Source: an uncultured Spirochaetales bacterium (GTDB lineage Bacteria; Spirochaetota; Spirochaetia; Sphaerochaetales; Sphaerochaetaceae). From it: a stretch of DNA of 64,000 nt. The notes beneath the pieces were generated by a model, which saw nothing but the letters and a program-made list of their open reading frames with translations, searched no databases and had not been told where the DNA came from. This document shows, piece by piece, positions 8,646-16,423 of this stretch; the stretch's first letter is position 1, and each line of letters opens with the position of its first letter. The translations under genes were made by a program, and so were the position numbers. The DNA lies in NCBI GenBank assembly GCA_949297785.1, contig CASFTW010000006.1, forward strand, positions 34,060 through 98,059. Reading direction: 5' to 3'.

Positions 8646-10165
8646 CCGCTCTCCTTTTCAGATTTTATGCCCGCCATCATGAGACCGACGGCATATTCAT
8701 CAGTATCCCTGGTATTGACGATATCAATAAGACGGCCTGAATTTATTACCGCTATTCTGTCGGACAGATTGAATATCTCATCAAGCTCAAAAGAAACAAG
8801 CAATACGGCATTGCCTTTGTCACGGTGCTTGACGAGCTCCTTGTGAATGAATTCGATCGCTCCGACATCAAGGCCGCGTGTCGGCTGTACAGCAATCAGG
8901 AGTTTCGGGTTTTCCGTAATCTCACGCCCGATGATGGCTTTCTGCTGGTTTCCGCCGGACAGCTTGCCGGCAAGAGAATTGACTCCTTCACCGGAGCGCA
9001 CATCATACTGATCGATGATCTTCTGGGAATACTCCCTGATGGATTTCCTGTTCAGAAGCCCTCTTCTGCTGAAAGGCTCCTTGTCGAAATCCTTGATTAT
9101 GAAATTGTCATACAGAGGCTGCGAGAGAATAAGCCCCCTCTTCTGGCGGTCTTCCGGTATATGACCGATTCCGCTTTCATTCCTCTCCTTGATCGACATG
9201 CGGGTTATATCTCTGCCACAGATGCTCACACTGCCGCTCTGGATCGCCCTGAGACCGGTTATGGCCTCAACGAGTTCGCTCTGTCCGTTTCCGTCAACAC
9301 CTGCGATACCCACGATCTCACCGGCATGCACATCAAGAGAGAAATCCTTTACGCCGAGAACTTTCTTGTTGTTGAGTACATTGAGATTCTTTATCGCCAA
9401 TACCGTCTCACCGGGTTCGGCTTCTTTCTTCTCAACCTTGAAATTAACCTGGCGGCCGACCATCATCGCAGCCATGTCATTCACAGACGTGGATGCAACA
9501 TCCACAACGCCTACAAGCTTTCCGCGTCTTATTACGGTGCAGCGCTGTGCAACCGCCTTGATTTCCTCAAGCTTGTGGGTGATTATGATGATCGATTTTC
9601 CTTCCTTCGCAAGAGAACGCATGATATCCATGAGTTCGTCAATCTCCTGCGGAGTGAGAACAGCCGTAGGCTCGTCGAATATGAGTATGTCGGCATCCCG
9701 GTAGAGCATCTTGAGAATTTCGACCCTCTGCTGCATGCCGACTGTGATATTTTCTATGACCATGTCCGGATCGATATTCAATCCGTATTTCTCACTGAGT
9801 TCCTTGATCCTGCGGCTTCCGCTTTTCGTATCAAGAAGGAATCCTCCTTCCTTACCCAGAATTATGTTCTCAGTGACTGTGTAGTTATGAACAAGCTGGA
9901 AGTGCTGGTGCACCATGCCGATGCCCAGGTCATTGGCATCATTCGGCGAGTTTATCCTTACTTCCTTTCCCCTTACCTTGATGATTCCCCTGTCTGCATG
10001 GTACAGACCGAAAAGGATGCTCATCAGTGTGGACTTTCCGGCACCGTTCTCACCAAGAATCGCATGAATCTCGCCTTCCCTCACCTGCAGCGTTATGTCA
10101 TCGTTTGCCACAATTCCGGGGAATTCCTTGCGGATGCCGATCATTTCGATTACGTAGTCTGACAA
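8642..10165 (-). CDS. nupO: Nucleoside ABC transporter ATP-binding protein (NupO-like)
   Basis: 507-residue fused double ATPase of the RbsA/NupO type. Domain 1 has Walker A GENGAGKST near residue 36 and Walker B ILIFDEPTAVLTPQE. Domain 2 has a degenerate Walker A (GVDGNGQSE), the signature LSGGNQQKAIIGREI and LLIAVQPTRGLDVGA. This degenerate second site is normal for the family. It follows the binding-protein gene after a hairpin and overlaps nupP by 4 bp. A long frame open on the opposite strand is only its shadow. Confidence 0.93.
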   Translation of the reverse strand: MSDYVIEMIGIRKEFPGIVANDDITLQVREGEIHAILGENGAGKSTLMSILFGLYHADRGIIKVRGKEVRINSPNDANDLGIGMVHQHFQLVHNYTVTENIILGKEGGFLLDTKSGSRRIKELSEKYGLNIDPDMVIENITVGMQQRVEILKMLYRDADILIFDEPTAVLTPQEIDELMDIMRSLAKEGKSIIIITHKLEEIKAVAQRCTVIRRGKLVGVVDVASTSVNDMAAMMVGRQVNFKVEKKEAEPGETVLAIKNLNVLNNKKVLGVKDFSLDVHAGEIVGIAGVDGNGQSELVEAITGLRAIQSGSVSICGRDITRMSIKERNESGIGHIPEDRQKRGLILSQPLYDNFIIKDFDKEPFSRRGLLNRKSIREYSQKIIDQYDVRSGEGVNSLAGKLSGGNQQKAIIGREITENPKLLIAVQPTRGLDVGAIEFIHKELVKHRDKGNAVLLVSFELDEIFNLSDRIAVINSGRLIDIVNTRDTDEYAVGLMMAGIKSEKESG

Positions 10166-10216
10166 ATCGTGTCTCCGTCAAAATTAAACAGTTATGCTCA
10201 ACTGTCTGACTGTGCT

Positions 10217-10249
10217 TAAAAAGGCCGCTGTAAACTAACGGCGGCCTTT
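10217..10249 (-). terminator. Intrinsic terminator/attenuator after bmpA
   Basis: Perfect 9-bp stem AAAGGCCGC / GCGGCCTTT with a 12-base loop. On the minus strand it is followed by a run of Ts. It sits between bmpA and nupO. Partial read-through here would give the usual excess of binding protein over transporter subunits. Confidence 0.8.
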
Positions 10250-10272
10250 ATCTTCATGATAATAATGCGGTC

Positions 10273-11451
10273 TTACGGAATAAGGCCATCTGCTGTGTCC
10301 TGAACAACGATGCTTCCATCAATGATCATCTGTTCGACTTCAGCTACGATTTCCATTGTCTCCGCAGAAAGGTTCGGGTTTGTCTCAGGAATTCCGAGAT
10401 CTGCAGTTGCAGCACCGCGGAGCTCGTTTGTTCCGCCCGGGAATTCATTGTTGTATGCGGCATAGACAAGATCATATGCTGCCTTGTCGACATACTTCAT
10501 TGCAGAAGTGAGGATGCAGCTCTCGCCGTTTCCCATATCGCCTACTGTATACTGGTCGACATCAACACCTACGGCCCAGACATTCTGTCCGGCAAGGCGG
10601 CGGCTCTTTGCCTCATTGATAACGCCTACACCGGTACCGCCGGCTGCTGCGAAGATAACGTCAACACCGCTGTCATACATAGCTGTGGCAAGCTGTCCGC
10701 CGAGTGCAAGGTCGGCAAATGAACCTGAATACACGAAATTGCTTGGAGCCATCTCCACTGTTGTGCCGTAGTTGTCATTTGCGAATGCAACACCCTGCTG
10801 GAAGCCCCAGTTGAACTTCTGTACAGCCGGGATCTCGATACCGCCGACAAAACCGACAGAACCGTCGATGAGCTCAACTGCCGTGGCAACACCGGCAAGG
10901 AAACCGGATTCCTGTTCCTTCCATGAAACAGATACTGTGTTAGGTCCGCAGTTGTCTCCGAGGTTGGAGTCAAAGATTACAAGGTGCAGATCCGGGCACT
11001 GTGCCTGAACTTCAATGATAGCCTCTTCGAAGAGGTAGCCCGGGCATGCAATGAATCTGTATCCCTGATCATAGAGGTTGTAAATGGCATCTGTGTAATC
11101 AGCTGTAGTGGTTCCATTCGGTCTGAGATATGTGCTCTGGAGGCCGAGTTCGTCAGCAGCTCTCTTCACACCCTCCCATGTACCCTGGTTGAATGATCTG
11201 TCATCGATTGTTCCGGAGTCAGTTACCATACCGACCATCAGGCTGTCACCGGAAGTGGCAGGACCGGCACTCTCCTCTTTTTCAGCAGGAGCAGCAGGTG
11301 CTGCGGCAGCGGTTGCTGTTGATGTGCTAGCAGCAGCGGTCGTTGTGGATGTTGTGGATGCGGTTGTTTCCTCATCACCTGAACATGACGTCATCGTGAA
11401 TACCGAGAAAGCGAGCAGAAGCATCATAACTATAGCTATGGATTTCTTCAT
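10273..11451 (-). CDS. bmpA: BMP-family nucleoside-binding lipoprotein (BmpA/TmpC-like)
   Basis: 392-residue substrate-binding lipoprotein of the basic membrane protein family, which delivers purine nucleosides to NupOPQ-type importers. A signal peptide ends in FTMTSC, with the Cys as lipid anchor, followed by a long low-complexity Thr/Ala linker (residues about 30-65). The mature domain opens with the family hallmark VGMVTDSGTIDDRSFNQGTWEG. AAAGGAG lies 7 bases before the ATG, and a strong promoter is upstream. Nucleoside specificity is inferred from the family and from the punA neighbour. Confidence 0.93.
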   Translation of the reverse strand: MKKSIAIVMMLLLAFSVFTMTSCSGDEETTASTTSTTTAAASTSTATAAAAPAAPAEKEESAGPATSGDSLMVGMVTDSGTIDDRSFNQGTWEGVKRAADELGLQSTYLRPNGTTTADYTDAIYNLYDQGYRFIACPGYLFEEAIIEVQAQCPDLHLVIFDSNLGDNCGPNTVSVSWKEQESGFLAGVATAVELIDGSVGFVGGIEIPAVQKFNWGFQQGVAFANDNYGTTVEMAPSNFVYSGSFADLALGGQLATAMYDSGVDVIFAAAGGTGVGVINEAKSRRLAGQNVWAVGVDVDQYTVGDMGNGESCILTSAMKYVDKAAYDLVYAAYNNEFPGGTNELRGAATADLGIPETNPNLSAETMEIVAEVEQMIIDGSIVVQDTADGLIP

Positions 11452-11489
11452 CTGGTTATCTCCTTTTAAATTTTGGTCATTACCTTTTT

Positions 11490-11518
11490 ATTTTACTGAT
11501 ACACAAAACCACTGTCAA
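11490..11518 (-). promoter_or_regulatory. Promoter of the bmpA-nupOPQ-punA operon
   Basis: Minus-strand TTGACA (11513-11518) and TAAAAT (11490-11495), separated by exactly 17 bp. This is close to the sigma-70 consensus, about 40 bp ahead of the bmpA start. Confidence 0.75.
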
Positions 11519-11580
11519 ACAAAACCGACCGGCAAGCATGTCCAATTTCGGAAAAATCAGGAGGAAGCCGGAAAATTCAG

Positions 11581-11627
11581 AAAAAAAAGAAAGTCCTCTG
11601 TCCATGCTCATGCATGCAGAGGACTTT
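11581..11627 (-). terminator. Terminator of the GH105 gene/importer operon
   Basis: Perfect 11-bp stem AAAGTCCTCTG / CAGAGGACTTT. On the minus strand it is followed by a tract rich in T (complement of 11581-11588). It lies 4 bp past the GH105 stop and separates this operon from the bmpA promoter. Confidence 0.9.
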
Positions 11628-11631
11628 TCAA

Positions 11632-12741
11632 TCAGGTCCTGCTTTCAGCCATCTCGCTTTCAAGCAGTGCAAGGATGAACGGCCCCACTCCCTTGAAATC
11701 GTCACGCTTCTGAGGTTCAAGGAAATAGTATTTGAGAGATCCGTCCCTGTACGGGTTGCCGCCCAGGCCTGCAACCGAACATATGCCGTCAAGATGGTAT
11801 ATCCCGTTCTCATCACGTGTTAGGTATACCCTCTTTATCCCGTCAACAGCCTTCCTTGCATTCTCAATATATTTTTCATCAAGAATGCCTGTACGGACTC
11901 CCTTGTAATAGAAATATGCGAACATTGCGCTTCCGCTGGTCTCAAGATAGTTGCCCACGCTGTCCTGGCAGTCAGGCACCTGATACCACATGCCGCTCTC
12001 GCTCTGGAATGCGGCAACTGCGGGGGCAAGTTTTCTTATTATGTCCTCAAGCTCACCTCTATGCCTGCTGCCGGCAGGAGTATAGTCCAGAACATCAAGA
12101 AGCGCCATGCAGAACCATCCGATGGAACGCGACCAGAAATGCGGGGAAAGTCCCGTGTTTATATCAGACCAGCGCTGTCCCCTTGACTCATCGTATGCAT
12201 GATAAAGAAGTCCTGTTCTGCTGTCTTTCAACGTGTTATATGTAATGATTAATTGATTTATGACATCATCAAGCTCATCTCCGTCATTATGACGCATGGC
12301 ATACTCGGCATTGAACGGGCCCTGCATATACAGGCCGTCCAGCCAGATCTGCCACGGATATATCTCCTTATGCCAGTAGACGCCGCTCTTTGTTCTTGGC
12401 TGTCTGACAAGCTGACCACGCAGTTTGTCACAAGCCTTGATGAAACGCTCCTCCCCGCTTTTGTCATACAGAGGGAAAAGCGCCCTTCCGGCATTGATCT
12501 GATCAAGGTTGAATTCCCCTTCTCTGTAAGTGGCAATTGTCCCGTCTTCGGCGATCAGTCTGTCATACATCGAGTACACCCAGGGATAGACGGATTCATC
12601 TTTATGGAAAGCCGCACTCTTAAGTGATGCATACAGGACAAGACCGTGTTCATAGTGCCACAGCATCATACCGGGGCGGTAATAGCTTTCAACACTTTTT
12701 GCAATTGCCAGCGACAGAGGCATGGCCGAATTCTGAGTCAT
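11632..12741 (-). CDS. GH105/GH88-type unsaturated glucuronyl/rhamnogalacturonyl hydrolase
   Basis: 369-residue (alpha/alpha)6-barrel hydrolase of the YteR/GH105 type, which removes the 4,5-unsaturated uronic acid left on pectin fragments by lyases. Supporting blocks: WHKEIYPWQIWLDGLYMQGPF, HFWSRSIGWFCMALLDVLDY, YLETSGSAMFAYFYYKGVR and the C-terminal glycine-rich GGNPYRDGSLKYYFLEP. There is no signal peptide, so it should act in the cytoplasm on imported oligosaccharides. I chose the ATG at 12741 because AAGGAT lies 7-8 bases before it; the frame stays open another 38 codons without support. It is the last gene of the importer operon. Confidence 0.9.
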   Translation of the reverse strand: MTQNSAMPLSLAIAKSVESYYRPGMMLWHYEHGLVLYASLKSAAFHKDESVYPWVYSMYDRLIAEDGTIATYREGEFNLDQINAGRALFPLYDKSGEERFIKACDKLRGQLVRQPRTKSGVYWHKEIYPWQIWLDGLYMQGPFNAEYAMRHNDGDELDDVINQLIITYNTLKDSRTGLLYHAYDESRGQRWSDINTGLSPHFWSRSIGWFCMALLDVLDYTPAGSRHRGELEDIIRKLAPAVAAFQSESGMWYQVPDCQDSVGNYLETSGSAMFAYFYYKGVRTGILDEKYIENARKAVDGIKRVYLTRDENGIYHLDGICSVAGLGGNPYRDGSLKYYFLEPQKRDDFKGVGPFILALLESEMAESRT

Positions 12742-12761
12742 ATTCAATATCCTTATCATTG

Positions 12762-12785
12762 TATGGCCGGCTTTCACCGGCCATA
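12762..12785 (-). terminator. Intercistronic hairpin between SBP and GH105 genes
   Basis: Perfect 9-bp stem TATGGCCGG / CCGGCCATA with a 6-base loop, in the 62-bp gap between the binding-protein stop and the GH105 start. There is no T-run, so it more likely stabilises the upstream binding-protein mRNA than terminates. Confidence 0.6.
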
Positions 12786-12803
12786 TCAAGTTGGTTTCAG
12801 TAC

Positions 12804-14375
12804 TTAACGTACAAGTCCGTTTGCCTGTGCGTATGCGATACCTTCTTCGTTCCATGCAGCTCCGCCGATATTGTTGAAGCCGTCAATGAAAGCCTGCCAG
12901 TTCTCAGGTGTGAGGGCTCTCTGTCCGGAGAGGAACTCTGCCAGAGTCTGTTCATAGTAGCGCTGCACGTCAGCGTTCGGAGTCGGCATCTGACCTGATC
13001 CGATCGCAGCTGTCCAGTACTTTGACTGCATCTCCCTGAGAGCGGTGAGAGCGGACATTGTCTTTCCGGAAACTGCTGTTGTGTAGGTCGGATAGCGGCT
13101 TGCAAGCTCGACATCCGAGTTATAGAATACCATATTTCTCAGCTGTGTATAAACCTGTCCGTCAGGACCTGAGAATGAGTTGTCGCCAAGGTCGCCTGTC
13201 ACAGGGATTCCGTTCTCGTCGAGAACATAGTTGACACCCTCAACACCCCATCCGCAAAGGTAGTAGCCTTCGTCGCTGCTCATCCATTCGAGGAGTTCGC
13301 AGATCTTCTCTGCCTTTCCTTCATCAGCAGCATCCTGGCTCATTGCGTAGATTCTGTAGTTCTGGTCATAAGCACCGACTGATGCGAGTCCTTCCGGTCC
13401 CTTAGGAGGATCGATGATGATCCATTCGCCGTCAGGGAAGTTTGCATCGAACGGAGCATAGTTGGACTCAGAAGCATAAGCTGCGTTCTGTTCCTTCATA
13501 ATACCGAAGCGGCCCTGTTTCCATGCTGCGCGGAAGTCATCCTTCTTGTATGTCAGCCAGTTGGGGTCCATGACTCCTTCCTCGCACATCTGGCGGATGT
13601 AAACCATTGCATCATAGAATTCCGGCTTGTAGACATTGAGACCGAGATTCTCTTCTTCAAGACACCACAGACCGTCAACACCGAAAGCACCGAGGATCGG
13701 GAAGAGACGTGCGCCCGGATAGCCCTTGAGTGTTGCATCCGATTCAATGTATGCACCGTAGCCGTATGTATCGTTCTTTCCGTTTCCGTCCGGATCGTCA
13801 TATGTGAATGCCCTCATGACTTCCATGAGCTCATCAAGATTGGTGGGAACTTCGAGACCGAGATTGTCCAGCCAGTCCTTTCTGATGAGAAGACCTTCGT
13901 TCTTTGCGACAGAACCCGGAGAGGCGAAGCCGTAGCTGTGTCCGTCGATTGTGGACATTGCAATTGAGTCGGCATCATACTGCTGTGCTGTTCTGTTCGG
14001 CATGAGTGCGTAATAGTCATCAACAGGAGCGACAAGACCCTGGTCGACAAGACGTGTGAGGACTGGGCGGCTCACCATGAAGAGGTCAGGCAGTGAATTG
14101 CCTGCAGCTGCAGCCTGGATTCTCACATCCTGATCTGATTCATTTGAAGGCAGCACGCTGAGCTTGAGATCAATGCCGTGCTCTTCGCGCAGGATATCAT
14201 AACCTACCCAGTCATCAGGAATAGGACCTGCCTCTGTGATGGCGGCACCATACCAAAGTTCGATGGTGACTGTTCCATCTTCGTTGACGGCACTGGATTT
14301 CTCAGCGGCACCGTTTGCAAATACTGCTGACATTGCGATAATGGCAATGAGCATCAGAGAAAGAAGTTTTTTCAT
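12804..14375 (-). CDS. Extracellular solute-binding protein (LplA/family 1-like) of a pectin-oligosaccharide importer
   Basis: 523-residue periplasmic binding protein. The signal peptide is MKKLLSLMLIAIIAMSAVFA, cleaved before NGAAEK, with no lipobox Cys. The mature part shows the block LIRKDWLDNLGLEVPTNLDE and the nearby DDPDGNGKNDTYG calcium-loop-like motif that recur in LplA-type proteins. I chose the ATG at 14375 (GGAGG 5 bases upstream) over an earlier in-frame ATG. The two permease genes precede it and GH105 follows it. The substrate is probably an unsaturated (rhamno)galacturonan oligosaccharide, judged from GH105 and the nearby uronate genes. Confidence 0.88.
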   Translation of the reverse strand: MKKLLSLMLIAIIAMSAVFANGAAEKSSAVNEDGTVTIELWYGAAITEAGPIPDDWVGYDILREEHGIDLKLSVLPSNESDQDVRIQAAAAGNSLPDLFMVSRPVLTRLVDQGLVAPVDDYYALMPNRTAQQYDADSIAMSTIDGHSYGFASPGSVAKNEGLLIRKDWLDNLGLEVPTNLDELMEVMRAFTYDDPDGNGKNDTYGYGAYIESDATLKGYPGARLFPILGAFGVDGLWCLEEENLGLNVYKPEFYDAMVYIRQMCEEGVMDPNWLTYKKDDFRAAWKQGRFGIMKEQNAAYASESNYAPFDANFPDGEWIIIDPPKGPEGLASVGAYDQNYRIYAMSQDAADEGKAEKICELLEWMSSDEGYYLCGWGVEGVNYVLDENGIPVTGDLGDNSFSGPDGQVYTQLRNMVFYNSDVELASRYPTYTTAVSGKTMSALTALREMQSKYWTAAIGSGQMPTPNADVQRYYEQTLAEFLSGQRALTPENWQAFIDGFNNIGGAAWNEEGIAYAQANGLVR

Positions 14376-14413
14376 TTTAACCTCCATTTTGTTTTCATTA
14401 TCCTTTTTTATAA

Positions 14414-15343
14414 TCAACCTTTGACCGCACCTACCATAGTACCTTTGGTGAAGTACTTCTGGATGAACGGATAGGCAATTACCATCGGAATGGCACTCAT
14501 GAATACAGATGCCGCCTTTATGGCCTCAATCGGGGCATTGCCGAACGCGCTTACCTCAACATACTCGTTCATGCCGGCTGCCATGAGGATGTTTCTCAGA
14601 AGAATCGGCAGCGGATTGAGGTTGCTGTCCTGGATGTAGAGCATTGCGTTGAAGAAGTTGTTCCAGAAAGAGACTCCGTAATACAGTCCGATTGTCATGA
14701 CGATCGCCTTTGAAAGCGGCATGACTATGCGTATCAGGATCTGCACTTCAGAGCATCCGTCGATTCTCGCACTCTCCTTCAGCTCTGCGGGAATGCCGTC
14801 GAAGAACTGTCTCATGATGATAACGTTGTAGGTGGATATCGCACCGGGAAGGAAGACTGCTGCGAGGTGGTCCATGAGCCCTATGTTCTGTACCAGGAGG
14901 TAAGCCGGGATCATACCGACATCAAAAACATACGGGATAAGGATGATGGTGGTCAGCACCTTACGTCCCGGAAGCGATTTTACGGACATTACATATGCAA
15001 GGGGAATTGTCAGCAGAAGCGCGCTTACGACACCTCCGACAAGGATCTTGCAGCTGTTGGTGAAGGCCATGACGAAACCGTTGTTTCCCAGAAGGGCCTT
15101 GTAGGCATCGAATGACCAGTCCCACGGTGCCATGAACATACCTTCAAGATATGTTCCGATATATGTATTGGGACGGAATGAAAGCGTGACTGTCGACCAC
15201 AGCGGGATAAGGATGATGATCAGCATCAGCACCATGAAGGCATCGACACAGACCTGGAAGATCTTGTCCGCCCTTGTGGGGCGCACTGCCTTGTTATGCA
15301 TATTGGGCTTGAGATGAACCCTTGTTTTCTTTTTATCTGCCAT
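14414..15343 (-). CDS. Carbohydrate ABC transporter permease (LplC/YtcP-like, MalG type)
   Basis: About 309-residue inner-membrane permease with the binding-protein-dependent transport signature EVQILIRIVMPLSKAIVMTIGLYYG, preceded by IPAELKESARIDGCSE (the EAA loop that meets the ATPase). Six membrane segments are expected. I chose the ATG at 15343 because AGGGGGTGA, nearly a perfect anti-16S match, lies 8 bases before it; a GTG three codons upstream sits inside that ribosome site. It ends in VGAVKG, as many LplC proteins do. No ATPase is encoded nearby, so a shared MsmX-like ATPase elsewhere is likely. Confidence 0.9.
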   Translation of the reverse strand: MADKKKTRVHLKPNMHNKAVRPTRADKIFQVCVDAFMVLMLIIILIPLWSTVTLSFRPNTYIGTYLEGMFMAPWDWSFDAYKALLGNNGFVMAFTNSCKILVGGVVSALLLTIPLAYVMSVKSLPGRKVLTTIILIPYVFDVGMIPAYLLVQNIGLMDHLAAVFLPGAISTYNVIIMRQFFDGIPAELKESARIDGCSEVQILIRIVMPLSKAIVMTIGLYYGVSFWNNFFNAMLYIQDSNLNPLPILLRNILMAAGMNEYVEVSAFGNAPIEAIKAASVFMSAIPMVIAYPFIQKYFTKGTMVGAVKG

Positions 15344-15360
15344 ATTACTCACCCCCTGCC

Positions 15361-16356
15361 TCAGAATAGTGAAGAGCCTTCACTGAATTTGGAAACGAGC
15401 TTGTTTGAGAAGACGACAAGCAGCATTCCGATGACGCCCTTGAAAAGTCCGACTGCCGTGGCAAGGCCGAACTCGAACTGCAGCAGGCCCTGTCTGTAAA
15501 CCCAGGTGTCGATGATATCGCCGACGGAATATACCTGAGGACTGTAGAGCATGTACATCTGGTTGAAGCCCGCATCGAGGATCGTTCCGATCTTGAGAAG
15601 GAGAACCGTGACTATGACAGGCTTGATCGACGGGAATGTTATGTAACGGACTCTCTGCCAGCTGTTGGCGCCTTCCACCATTGCGGCTTCAAAGAGAGTC
15701 ACATCGATATTCATCAGCGCCGCGATGAAGATGATTGCGGACCATCCCATTTCTTTCCATGCATCGGAAAGAAGGACAACCCACGGGAACGCCTTCACTG
15801 ATGAAAGGAAGTCTACCGGCTGTCCGCCGAAAAGCTTTATGATGTCGTTCAGGATACCCGATGAAGGGGAAAGCAGTGCGAAGAGGACACCGTACATGAT
15901 GACCCAGCTGAGGAAGTGGGGAAGATATGCAAGTGTCTGCACCGTCTTGCGCAGTGCGTAATGGGTGCATTCATAAATGGCGATTGCCAGTATGATCGAT
16001 ACCGGAAGACTGATGAGGATCTTGCCTATCGAGTACATCAGAGTGTTTCTCAGAAGCTCCCAGAAATAGAAACTGCTGAAGAAGTCGGTGAAGTTCTGGA
16101 AACCGATCCATGCGGAACCGAGAACACCGTCACGGGCACGGAAATCCTTGAATGCGATCTGCGCATTGAAAATGGGAACGTACTTGAAAACGATGTAATA
16201 GACAAAAGGAATGAGAAGAAGGAGATACACATCCTTATGCCTCAGGATCTCCCTTCTCAGATTCGGCTTCGGTGCGACAAGTATGGTAGTACCATCTTTG
16301 AGGACTTTAGTGGCCGGCTGTCTCGCAGCACGTTCTGCACTGTCTTTTTTTCTCAT
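15361..16356 (-). CDS. Carbohydrate ABC transporter permease (LplB-like, MalF type)
   Basis: 331-residue inner-membrane permease. A hydrophilic N-terminal tail of about 40 residues leads into KDVYLLLLIPFVYYIVFKYVPIFNAQIAFKDF (first membrane segment and loop, typical of LplB). The EAA-type loop reads LFEAAMVEGANSWQRVRYITFPSIKP. The ribosome site is GAGGTGG before the ATG. It is the first gene of the importer operon, 67 bp downstream of the hybrid regulator's stop on the same strand; I found no convincing promoter in that gap, so read-through from the regulator is possible. Confidence 0.9.
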   Translation of the reverse strand: MRKKDSAERAARQPATKVLKDGTTILVAPKPNLRREILRHKDVYLLLLIPFVYYIVFKYVPIFNAQIAFKDFRARDGVLGSAWIGFQNFTDFFSSFYFWELLRNTLMYSIGKILISLPVSIILAIAIYECTHYALRKTVQTLAYLPHFLSWVIMYGVLFALLSPSSGILNDIIKLFGGQPVDFLSSVKAFPWVVLLSDAWKEMGWSAIIFIAALMNIDVTLFEAAMVEGANSWQRVRYITFPSIKPVIVTVLLLKIGTILDAGFNQMYMLYSPQVYSVGDIIDTWVYRQGLLQFEFGLATAVGLFKGVIGMLLVVFSNKLVSKFSEGSSLF

Positions 16357-16423
16357 TTTTCCACCTCGATGGTACCAGTATGAGGCTGTTTTTTTTAAAT
16401 ATGCCTACGCAAAATTGTATTTT

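Noticed and set aside
8825..10162. A 445-codon open frame on the plus strand
   Set aside because: It lies wholly opposite the NupO-like ATPase, whose motifs are all present. The plus-strand product resembles nothing and has no ribosome site.
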